Below are positions 1 through 8,226 of a DNA stretch of 64,000 nt, piece after piece. The DNA is from Lepus europaeus (lineage: Eukaryota; Chordata; Mammalia; Lagomorpha; Leporidae): NCBI RefSeq assembly GCF_033115175.1, contig NW_026909534.1, positions 705,701 to 769,700 of the forward strand, read 5' to 3'. Position 1 is the stretch's first letter, and each line of letters begins with the position of its first letter. Under the pieces are notes generated by a model. It saw only the letters and a list, made by a program, of their open reading frames with translations, was not told where the DNA came from and made no database searches. The position numbers were made by a program, and so were the translations under genes.

Positions 1-450
1 TGGGGCGGGGAGAGGCCATCAGGGGACAGCCGGCACCTGGAGGAGAGGCCATCAGGCACAGCGGGCACTTCGGAGAAAGCAGACAGCCAGCACCCGGTAG
101 AGAGGCCTTCAGGGTACAGCGGGCACCATCGGGGGACAACCGTCGGGGGACAGCGGGCACCCGGGGGAAAGGCCGTCGGTGGACAGAGGGCACCTTGGGG
201 AAGGCCTTCGGGGGACAGCGGGCACCTGGGAGAGAGGCCGTAGGGGGCAATGGGGAACCAGGGGAGAGGCCGTCGAGGGACAGCGGGCACCATTGGGGGA
301 CAATGAGCACACAGCGGAGAGGCCGTCGGGGGACAGCGGGCACCCGGGGCAGAGGCGTCGGGGGACAGCGGACACACGGGGGAGAGGAGATAGCGTGCAC
401 CGGGAGAGAGGCCATCGGGGGCAGCGGGCACCCAGGAGAAGCAGAAAGCG
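1..450. repeat. GC-rich minisatellite upstream of TERT
   Basis: Imperfect tandem units of roughly 33 bases, each with a core like GGGGACAGCGGGCACC followed by GGGGAGAGGCCGTCG. About a dozen copies run from the window edge to near 440, so the true left end is not seen. The units leave long open frames on both strands; these are by-products of the repeat and no protein is proposed. It lies about 0.8 kb before the TERT start. Confidence 0.85.
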
Positions 451-959
451 CCCGCAAGGGTGGCCCCGCAGGCGCCCACCACCGCCACCACCACCGTAAC
501 AGCAATCCCGGCCAGCTAGGGCTAGTTTATGAGCACTTAGTGCTTGCACACCCAGCGTGGAGGGGCCTTGGAGCCCCATGTGTCTCCTGCTTTCCAGAGA
601 TTCAAACGCCAACAGCCCGTGGGTCATGCTGCTCTCTGCGACCACTCCCGGCCGCCTGCAGGTGTCCTGGCTGAGCACAGGCTTGGCGTCTTTGCTAGGT
701 CGACCCCGCGGTGCTCGCGGGCACGGAGACTGGCGAGGTTCCCAGACCCTTGGCAGTGAGTCACGGTCTGGAGCCCTTGGGTCCGTCCACGCCCTCCTGA
801 TCTCGCTAGGCCCCGACGCATCTGGGAAGGTGCGGAGCCGCGGGGTAGGACCCAGACGCCCGCCAGGGCCCCCGCCTCGTGGTTGATGACCCCAGAGCCA
901 CGGGACACTCAGCGCCTGAGCTCCAGAAGGGCGAACGGCCTCCAGGGCGCCCCTCCCCG
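451..959. other. TERT upstream flank, no gene seen
   Basis: GC-rich single-copy-looking sequence between the minisatellite and the promoter-like block. I see no exon, RNA gene or transposon in it. CLPTM1L, which lies upstream of TERT in human, is not recognisable here. Confidence 0.5.
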
Positions 960-1268
960 CGTAGCAAAAGGAGGGCAGTGGGCGGAGCGCAGGCACCGGC
1001 TCAGGACCCTGCTCCGCGACCCTGGCCCCCGCCCAGCAGGGCCCAGCCCCTTCCCCTCCGCGCCCCGCCTCCTCCACGGGGACCCCGCCCAGGCCCGCCG
1101 CCTCTGCACCCTGCGCTAGCGCACCGGCGGGAGCCTGGCCGCCCGGCGTGCGCGAGCCACTCGATAGGGTCCTGGCACGTGGGGCTCTAACAGCCCGCGC
1201 ACAGCTTGCCAGAGCCCCCGCGCGGGCGGCCGGATCTCCAGGCCCGGCCGCCGGGCTCCGGCCCCTCG
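960..1268 (+). promoter_or_regulatory. TERT: TERT promoter-like CpG-rich block
   Basis: Very GC- and CpG-rich, TATA-less sequence directly before the TERT start codon. It holds GC boxes of the CCCCGCCC type near 1025, 1063 and 1083, and an E-box CACGTG at 1176-1181, 93 bases before the ATG. Mammalian TERT promoters are known for clustered Sp1 GC boxes plus a CACGTG E-box bound by MYC/MAX close to the start, so the layout is conserved. Whether it still drives transcription cannot be told, because the gene behind it is broken. Confidence 0.65.
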
Positions 1269-1454
1269 ATGCCACGCGCGCCCCAGTGCCGAGCCGTGCG
1301 CGCGCTCCTGCGCAGCCGCTACCTCGAGGTGCTGCCGCTGACCACGTTCGTGCGGCGCCGGGACCCGGCGGCCTTCCGCGCTCTGGTGGCCCAGTGCCTA
1401 GTGTGCGTGCCCTGGGACGCACAGCCGCCCCTCGCTGCCCTCTCCTTCCGCCAG
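1269..1454 (+). pseudogene. TERT: TERT exon 1 (TEN domain start)
   Basis: The ATG at 1269-1271 opens [20 protein letters not shown], which matches the human start [20 protein letters not shown]. The frame stays open to SFRQ and a donor GTGGGC at 1455, the human exon 1 boundary. Compared with human, 12 residues (from LGPQG to VQRG) after TFVRR are missing in frame, so the N-terminal TEN domain is shortened. The 76-base intron 1 ends in CCCTGCAG at 1530. Confidence 0.92.
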
Positions 1455-1530
1455 GTGGGCCGCCCAGGGGACCCGCTTCGGGGAGGCGGAGGCAGAGCGG
1501 CGCCCTGGGACTCAGGCCCCTTCCCTGCAG

Positions 1531-2481
1531 GTGTCCTCTCTGAAGGAGCTGGTGGCCAGGTTCGTGCAGAGGCTCTGCGAGTGCGGCGCGAAAAACGTGC
1601 TGGTCTTCGGCTTCGCGCTGCTGGACGGCGCCCGCGGCGGCCCGCCCTGGGCTTTCACCACCTGCGTGCGCAGCTACCTGCCCAACACGGTGACCGAGAT
1701 GCGGTGCGGCAGCGGCGCGTGGGGGCTGCTGCTGCACCGCGTAGGCGACGACGTGCTCGTGCACCTGCTGGCGCGCTGCGCGCTCTACCTGCTGGTGGCC
1801 CGAGCTGAGCCTACCAGGTGTGCGGGCAGCCTTTGTACGAGCTCGGCACCGTAGCCGAGACCCGGCCCCCTGCACCGCGCGCGTGGGATCCAGACGGGCC
1901 CCGCGGCCACGCGACGGGTTCGGAACAGCAGCGGTGGCGAGGCCTGGGCGCCCCTGGGCTCACCCGCCTACAGTTCGGGGCGCGGGCCTTTTGCGGCCTG
2001 CGCGGTGACACCTGCCGAGTGTTCGGAGACCACGCCCTCCAGGGCATCTGAGGGAGTGGACTGCAAGCGGGAGCCCGGCGCCTCCGGGCATCTTCCTGGG
2101 CTGGACGCCGAGGTCCGGGGGTAGCCTCAGGCTGCGCTGGCTGTCCCCGCGCTACTGGAGGATGCGGACCCTGTTCCAAAAGCTGCTTGCGAACCACGCA
2201 TGGTGCCCATACGGCGCGCTCTTCCGGATGCTGCGGGGGCCGGCTACGCAGGTGTGGTCCCCGAGGCCGGCCGCCGACCCCCGGAAGGACGCGGGCTCCT
2301 GGCGCCTGGTGCGGTTCCTGCAGCAGCACAGCGGGCGTACGCCGCCTGGTGCTCCCTGGCCTCTGGGGCTCCAGGCACAAGGAGCGCTGCTTCCTGAGGA
2401 ACACGAAGTTCATCTCGCTGGGGAAGCACTCCAAGCTCTTGCTGCAGGAGCTGACCTGGAAGGTGAGGGTGCGGAGCCCAG
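1531..2481 (+). pseudogene. TERT: TERT exon 2, frame broken and shortened
   Basis: Opens [20 protein letters not shown], against human [20 protein letters not shown], and runs well through [12 protein letters not shown] and SYLPNTVT. Near 1800 a one-base loss shifts the frame: the human VAPSCAYQVCG region continues one frame over as [12 protein letters not shown], and the restored frame also carries a TGA. The linker after about 2000 is largely lost. Homology resumes with [19 protein letters not shown] (2165 on), then shifts frame again before [13 protein letters not shown], where about a dozen residues are missing. It ends [11 protein letters not shown] at a donor GTGAGT (2482). Human exon 2 is 1354 bases; this is 951. 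Confidence 0.88.
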
Positions 2482-2718
2482 GTGAGTGGGCGTCGGCCAA
2501 TGCCAAGCCAGGAGGTGAGGGGGTGGTGAGTGAGGCTGCCCCGCGCTCACTGGACTGGAAGGTCCCGTGCTGACAGGGTGGGGTGGGGGACGTTGGGTCA
2601 TGTGCTGGGCAGGGGAGAGGAGCAGGGATAAAGACTTCCTGTGAGGGGTCCCTTGTGCCCTGCACTCCCGCCGTGGCTGCCCTGTGAGGGTGCACTTGTG
2701 GGGTCTGCCTCGTTCCAG

Positions 2719-2914
2719 GGCGTGGCAACATCCCGGGCCATGGAGCATCGACTGAGGGAGGGGATCCTGGCCAGGTTCCTGTTGTGGCTGCTGGACGCCT
2801 GCATGGTGGGGCTGCTCAGGTCCTTCTTCTATGTTGAGGAGACCACGTTCCAGAAGAACCGGCTCCTCTTCTACTGCAGGAGCGTCTGGAGCAGGCTGCA
2901 AAGTGTGGGCCTCA
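2719..2914 (+). pseudogene. TERT: TERT exon 3 (motif T region)
   Basis: An acceptor at 2717-2718 opens the exon and a donor GTACGT follows 2914. It encodes [20 protein letters not shown], then [20 protein letters not shown] and [12 protein letters not shown], closely matching human motif T and the end of the RNA-binding domain. The well-matched frame is not the one delivered by the exon 2/3 splice phase expected from human, so at least one more frame break lies near the exon start. Confidence 0.88.
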
Positions 2915-2954
2915 GGTACGTGTGTGGTGTCCGTGTCTCAGATCCCCACAGGCT

Positions 2955-3165
2955 GAGCGGCCCTGTGTTGGCCTGTGGAGGGGAGGCCCCATGCTGGCCC
3001 GCGGAGGGGAGGCCCTGTGCTGGCCTGTGGAGGGGAGGCCCCATGCTGGTCCACAGCGGGGAGGCCCTGTGCTGGCCTGTGGAGGGGAGGCCCTGTGCTG
3101 GCCTGTGGAGGGGAGGCCCCATGCTGGTCCACAGCGGCGAGGCCCTGTGCTGGCCCACGGTGGCC
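2955..3165. repeat. 27-base minisatellite in TERT intron 3
   Basis: About seven imperfect copies of a roughly 27-base unit with the core GGAGGGGAGGCCCTGTGCTG followed by GCCTGTG. It starts just after the exon 3 donor. Open frames on both strands here are repeat artefacts. Confidence 0.88.
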
Positions 3166-3500
3166 CTGTATGCTCATGCTTGGGCTCAGTCCCCTCAGGG
3201 CACTTCTGAGGGACTTGGGTCACTGCAGGGACACCTGGGGGAACAGGCATCCTCTCTGGATGACCTTGGTGGGGTGGCATCGGGGGATGGGGCCTGAGTG
3301 GCGGAGATGCTGGCTCCTGATTCTGCTGAGTCAGACTGAGGGATCAGGACTGATTACACCAAGTTGTGCCGGGTGTGGGATGGGAGCCCTGGGCCCCCGT
3401 GTGGGGGTTCCTGGGAGGTGTCTGTGGTGGGCAAGGGCGTCTGTAGCCCCAACCCCACACTGCAGAGTGTGCTGTGTCCACAGGGACCGAGGTTCCCTGA
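3166..3500. other. TERT intron 3 remainder
   Basis: Unique-looking intron sequence between the 27-base minisatellite and the exon 4 array. No exon or transposon recognised. Confidence 0.5.
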
Positions 3501-3504
3501 CCCC

Positions 3505-4260
3505 GGCCCTGGGCGTGTTGCAGGCAGTGCCTGGAGCAGGTGCGGCTGTGGGAGCTGTCGGACACAGAGGTCCAGCAGCAGGCCAGGTCGGCCCTGACCC
3601 CGGCCCTGACCCTGGCTCCGGGCGTGTTGCAGGCAGTGCCTGGAGCGGGTGCGGCTGTGGGAGCTGTCGGACACAGAGGTCCAGCAGCAGGCCAGGTCGG
3701 CCGTGACCCCGGCCCTGACCACGGGCCCGAGCGTGTTACAGGCGGCACCTGGAGCGGGTGCAGCTGTGGGAGCTGTCAGACACAGAGGTCCAGCAGCAGG
3801 CCAGGTCGGCCGTGACCCCGGCCTGACCCCGGCCCCGGGCATGTTGCAGGCAGTGCCTGGAGCAGGTGCAGCTGTGGGAGCTGTCGGACGCAGAGGTCCA
3901 GCAGCAGGCCAGGTCGGCCCTGACCCCGGCCCTGACCACGGGCCCGAGCGTGTTGCAGGTGGCACCTGGAGCAGGTGCGGCTGTGGGAGCTGTCAGACAC
4001 AGAGGTCCAGCAGCAGGCCAGGTTGGCCGTGACCCCAGCCCTGACCCTGGCCCCGGGCATGTTGCAGGCAGTGCCTGGAGCAGGTGCAGCTGTGGGAGCT
4101 GTCGGACGCAGAGGTCCAGCAGCAGGCCAGGTCGGCCCTGACCCTGGCCCTGACCACGGGCCCGAGCATGTTGCAGGCAGTGCCTGGAGCGGGTGCAGCT
4201 GTGGGAGCTGTCGGACGCAGAGGTCCAGCAGCAGGCCAGGTTGGCCCTGACCTCGGCCAG
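3505..4260 (+). repeat. TERT: Sevenfold tandem array of the TERT exon 4 start with its splice acceptor
   Basis: Seven copies of a 109-base unit (one is 108). Each has a branch/acceptor-like tract ending TGTTGCAG (or TTACAG), followed by the first ~75 bases of TERT exon 4, which encode QCLEQVRLWELSDTEVQQQA against human [20 protein letters not shown]. Exon-like starts lie at 3524, 3633, 3742, 3850, 3959, 4068 and 4177. Two spacer types alternate (CTGGCTCCGGGC-like, then ACGGGCCCGAGC), giving a 218-base higher-order unit. Only the last copy runs on into the rest of exon 4. Because 109 is not a multiple of three, the frame rotates from copy to copy. Confidence 0.93.
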
Positions 4261-4348
4261 ACTGCACTTCATCCCCAAGCCCAGAGGCCTGCAGCCCATC
4301 GTGAACACAGACTCCATGGTGAGAGCCAGAACATTCTGCAGGGAGAAG
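4177..4348 (+). pseudogene. TERT: TERT exon 4, full-length last copy
   Basis: The seventh array copy continues as [20 protein letters not shown] and then [10 protein letters not shown], matching human [20 protein letters not shown] and the reverse transcriptase motif 1/2 region. The end at 4348 is followed by GTGACC, a weak donor. This is the most C-terminal well-kept part of the reverse transcriptase domain in the window. Confidence 0.85.
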
Positions 4349-4957
4349 GTGACCTGGCCTCCATCTCACTCCATACAAAAGCTCACGGGCTCGTGCCTGT
4401 GTGCCCAAAGATGGGTCCTACTGTGAGTGGACGAGGAGCTGAGGGAGGTGCCCAGCTGGACCTGGGAGCCCACAGGGGGCAGCTGGCTAGGGCCCTCAGA
4501 ATTCTGCCATGGCATCACGTGGAGGGGTGGGAAAAACAGCTGTTGCTGCCCCCTGAGGACCCCGGGACTTGTCCTGTGGCTCCCCTTGCTCCCCGTGGCT
4601 CTTTCTGTGGTTTTGCCCCCATGGCTGCTGGTGCCTCTGCCACGGTGGTGTGATTTTGTCATCAGTTAATGTCGCTGTGGTCACTCCAAGGACCTGGCCT
4701 CTGTGGGTGGGGGTGCTGCAGACCCCAGCCCCAGGCAGCTGCTCAGGTGGAGGTGGATGGGTGCCTAGCATCCCTGAGGGTCACGTGTATTGCCAGGCGA
4801 GGGTTCCTGGGGTACAGTGACAGGAACCCCAAGGTCCCAGCCTGTGGGCTGAGGGCTGACTCTACATTGGGCTTTCCCAGGACCTTGGGAAGCTGGGTGG
4901 GCTTGGGGCTGTCTGCCACTCTGCAGCCCCGCTGAGGCTGCATCCTGTGTGCCCCAG

Positions 4958-5123
4958 GCCCAGCCCTGGACCTCGTGCATCCAGACACTGTTCAGCATGC
5001 TCAACTATGAGCAGGCGCAGTGGCCCGGCCTGCTGGGTGCCTCTGTGCTGGGCTCCACCAGGAGTCCCTGGAGACCGCAGCTGACCCAGCCCTGATGCAG
5101 ACTTCAAGACCTTACTGGACTGA
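4958..5123 (+). pseudogene. TERT: Fusion of TERT exon 5 start to final-exon codons
   Basis: After an acceptor at 4956-4957 the sequence encodes QTLFSMLNYEQAQWPGLLGA SVLG, matching human exon 5. Within the same open stretch (about 5045-5062) it changes to a match with the human final exon: LEAAANPAL, then DFKTILD and stop. No intron lies between, so both break points fall inside exons. The last codons DFKTLLD are one base out of frame with the preceding LETAADPAL. The TGA is at 5121-5123. The deletion removes what in human are the remaining part of exon 5, exons 6-15 and part of exon 16. Confidence 0.88.
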
Positions 5124-5850
5124 GGCTGGAGGAGCTGGGCACATCGCTGTTGGGGGAGGGGTCATCTGTGACACAGGGCAGGGCCTGTCCTTGGGGCCTT
5201 CTTCCTTCAGGTCAGTCCCCTCCCTGCTGTCCTCAGGGGAGCAGAGTCCACCACTGAGACCTCTCACGACCCTACCACTAACAGCCAGAAGGCAGCTCAT
5301 GGGAGACCTGGCTGTGGGGCATGGGCCTGTGAGCATGTGTCTCACCCCAGGCCCACTCATCACCCCCACGTGATCCAGGGCTGCCGAGGGAAGCAGCAGT
5401 GCATGTGGGCTCCCCTCCCGTCCTCAGATGCCAGGGCAGGTGGAGGCATGGCCGCCGTGGGGGAGTCTTGTTCATGTGCTGGAGTCACGCATCTCAGGCA
5501 GTGTGGCGCTGCCTAGTGCCTGGCAAGGATGAGCAGGGAGCCCCCTTCCCCAGGCAGGCCCCAGCGTGCAGGGGACCGGATGTGTCCCAAGGACCCAACT
5601 GAGAACAGGAAGGGCAGCATCAGGGCTGGATCTTGGTGAAGGAGTGGTCCCCACTGCAGGGGTGGCTTGGGCAGCCTGAAGCCTGGCCAAGCTGGCACCT
5701 GTGTGACATGCCAGCTGCTGTGAGCAATTCCAGAACCTACCAGGATGTCACAGCTGGGGCCATGGACATGGACCTTAGACAGGGCTCCTGGTGCCTCATG
5801 CCGGGTTTTATGGCACAGGATGTGCCCCTTTGCTGCTGCTTCCAAAAGAC

Positions 5851-5975
5851 ATCCTGGTGACTAAGCTGATGTGCCCAGGGGACCCCAGACTGTCCTGGTG
5901 ACTAAGCTGACATGCCCAGGGGACCCCAGACTGTCCTGTGACTAAGCCAATGTGCCCATGGGGAACCCCAGGCCC
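5851..5975. repeat. Three-copy 41-base tandem repeat
   Basis: Three neighbouring copies of a unit containing GTGACTAAGCTGATGTGCCC and then AGGGGACCCCAGACTGTCCT, the last one diverged. Lies downstream of TERT. Confidence 0.8.
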
Positions 5976-6039
5976 TGCTGTGCTGTCACTCAGGTTCTCA
6001 GGCTTCACCAAATGCCAAACTTTGAAAAAACTGAGCTTT

Positions 6040-6310
6040 CATAATTCAAAGGTTTATTGGTTCATTTGAGAGCGACAGGGCGGGGGGGGGAGAGAGCTTC
6101 CATCCACTGGCTCCCCTGGTGGCTGTCACAGCCAATGCTGAACCAGGCTGGAGCCCGGAGCTCCATCCGGGTCTCCCACATGGGTAGCAGGGGCCCAGGT
6201 GCTTGGGCACCCTCTGCTGCCTTCTAGGGCCATTAGGGAGCTGGATGGGAGCAGGGCAGCCAGGACTCCAGCCAGTGCCAACAGGGGATGCAATGTCGAG
6301 TGGCTGCTTT
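6040..6310 (-). mobile_element. Old C-repeat SINE, degraded
   Basis: Read on the - strand it follows the older lagomorph C-repeat: a tRNA-like head, the CTTGGGCCC-type body (seen on + as GGGGCCCAGGTGCTTGGGCA) and an AATAAACC-like tail at 6050. It carries a run of nine G near 6081 and is well diverged. Confidence 0.65.
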
Positions 6311-8226
6311 GCGGGATCCCCACAGGTGAAACAGCATGAGCCTCTTTGCTGCCCGAGCTCTGCCCTTAGCAATGAGCAGCTCCTGATGGGGGGGGGGGGC
6401 AGAGGCAGAACCCCCAGGGGGTGGGCTCACTGCTGTCACCTGTGGAGGCTGCTGTGACTGTGAGGGATAGCGCCCCCCAAAACCAAGATGCCTGTGCCCT
6501 GCTCTCCAGTGCCCCCTGCTGGTTGTGCTAACTGTAGTCCCCATCAGCTGACCTTGTGGCAGTGGTGGCCCTGTCTGCCCCTGGGGGCTGTTGCCTGTGG
6601 ACACGGTGCCCAGGAGGGAGGGGCCCTCTGTGGACTCCTCTCTTCCAGCCACATCTGGCCACATGAGGGCAGCATTTGCTCCTGTGCCAGCCCCTGCCAG
6701 TCAGAGATGTCACATCGAGGGCTTGTGCCCATGGGGGTGTCACATGGGTCGGCCATTGCCCTCTGTAGCCCCTAGGCCATGTCCACATTCACGTGTGAGT
6801 GTCCATCTGCCCACACATCCATGGCTGAGTTTTCTGGAGGCTAGGTGTCCACTGGGTCTCTGTCCCCATGCCCCACCCCTTCCCTCTTGGCCACTGAACC
6901 ACCACCACTCTTGGCTCCAACACTACCACCAGCCCCTGAGGGCCCCTCCAGGCCAAGCTCCTGGGCATGGAGTGGCCAGGCGAGGTGTGGTCAGGAAGGG
7001 CAGATCTGGAGCCGTTCAATGCAATGGTAGGGTTTGCAGGCCACAGGGCAGTGTTGGGACAGCGTTGCCCTCACTTCCCAGCCCTGTGGGGGGGCCCCTG
7101 CCTGCACTGTCCACTGTGCAGAGGGCAGGTCGTAAACCACGAGGTCTCTACAGCATGTGAGGGGAGGGCCGACTGAAGGGACACTGCAGGGCAGAGCTGA
7201 GGGTAGGGCAGATGCCTGTGGGTCCCACGAGCTCCTGTCCCCTCAGCTGTCTGCTCAGAGCTGCTGTCAGCAGTGACATTCAAGTGAGCAGGATGGGGCT
7301 GAGCCCTGGGATGCCACCTGTGGTATGGGCTCCCCTGTGTGACACCCCATGCTCACCGCCACCTGTCTCAGAATGGCGTGGGGAGGAGGTGTCACGAAGG
7401 AGGGCTAAGTGCCTGCCTCCCCCACTGTGGGCTCAGATGTGCATGGAGTGCTGGGGCTGAGGGGGTGTTTAGCTCTCAGCTCCTCTGCAGCCGGGCCTTG
7501 GTCACACCTGTGGCGGTGAGAGCTGCTCCCAGCACAGACGCTCCTTGGGTGATAACACACACATGCCTTCTCGGGTGCCACAGGGGGCATGGCCAGCTGT
7601 GTGTTTCTGCACGGCACTGGGAAAAGGCTAGGGGCTCTGTGGGTACTGGTCTGGCAGTGTGAGGCCAGGGTCTGTGGTCAGAAGGAAGCAGGGGTGGGGT
7701 GGGCAGGTGGGGGCTGACTGCCTGGGTGCTTGGTGGGGGAGGGCGGCTGGTGAGGCCCCATGGTAGGAACTCTGACTTCAGCAGCCTCTGCCCTCAAGCA
7801 TGGGTGCTGACACTGGCGGTGTCTCCCAGAGTCCTCCCTGGCTGGGCTCCCAGCACCTGTGCGTCCCCCTCACGTGTGTGCAGATGACCCCTGCCACCTA
7901 TCCTGAGCTGGACTTGGGGGTCAGCCTGGGGCTGGATTCCCGGCAGGGAAGCTGTGCAGGGCCTGGCCTGCCATCAGCACACCTGCCCTTTGTCCACTGC
8001 TGCAGCTTGAGGCTGTGTGGGCCATGCCCTGTGGGACTGTGTGGGTGGCACTGACACAGAGGGCCTCCCATGGCAGCCAGGACCTGGGGTGCCCCTGAGT
8101 GGACTTGGCCTCCCATTTGAGGGCAGAGTGGACCCCAGACAGAGCAGGCTCAAGACATGGGGAGCCAAGAGTCCTGCAGAGTCAGTGGGAGGACATGATG
8201 AGGTCACCCACGGCCATCCCTGCCCC

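Larger units (their letters stand above)
1269..5123 (+). pseudogene. TERT: TERT, telomerase reverse transcriptase, decayed and without its catalytic core
   Basis: TERT is the catalytic protein of telomerase; it copies the TERC template onto chromosome ends in the nucleus. Recognisable parts are exon 1 (1269-1454), exon 2 (1531-2481), exon 3 with motif T (2719-2914), exon 4 (last copy 4177-4348) and an exon 5 start (4958 to about 5052) joined directly to the final codons of the last exon. The stop is at 5121-5123. Human residues from about 695 to about 1110 (reverse transcriptase motifs A-E and most of the C-terminal extension) have no counterpart. Exon 2 carries frame breaks and is about 400 bases short of the human exon. 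Introns and splice sites are present, so it is not a retrocopy. The position beside SLC6A18 is the normal mammalian one. I am confident of the identity and of the loss of function as written here. A working copy elsewhere, or assembly damage, cannot be excluded. Confidence 0.93.
5124..8226. other. Interval between TERT and SLC6A18
   Basis: Tail-to-tail spacer between the two genes. Apart from the short tandem repeat at 5851 and the SINE at 6040 I recognise no gene. Several open frames of 60-190 codons exist but look like chance frames in GC-rich DNA, without homology I can name. Confidence 0.55.

Noticed and set aside
1-450. Possible CRISPR-like array
   Set aside because: Units are contiguous minisatellite copies without unique spacers, in a mammalian genome.
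109-1875. 588-codon open frame on the - strand over the minisatellite and TERT exons 1-2
   Set aside because: It runs through a tandem repeat and then antisense to TERT coding DNA; no start context or homology of its own.
3344-4408. Long frames over the exon 4 array that could be read as a repeat protein
   Set aside because: They come from the 109-base unit rotating through frames; the real signal is TERT exon 4 homology.
1269-5123. TERT lesions explained only by sequencing error
   Set aside because: Indels alone could be errors, but the exon-to-exon fusion, missing 400 bases of exon 2 and exon 4 array are structural. Misassembly is kept as a stated alternative.
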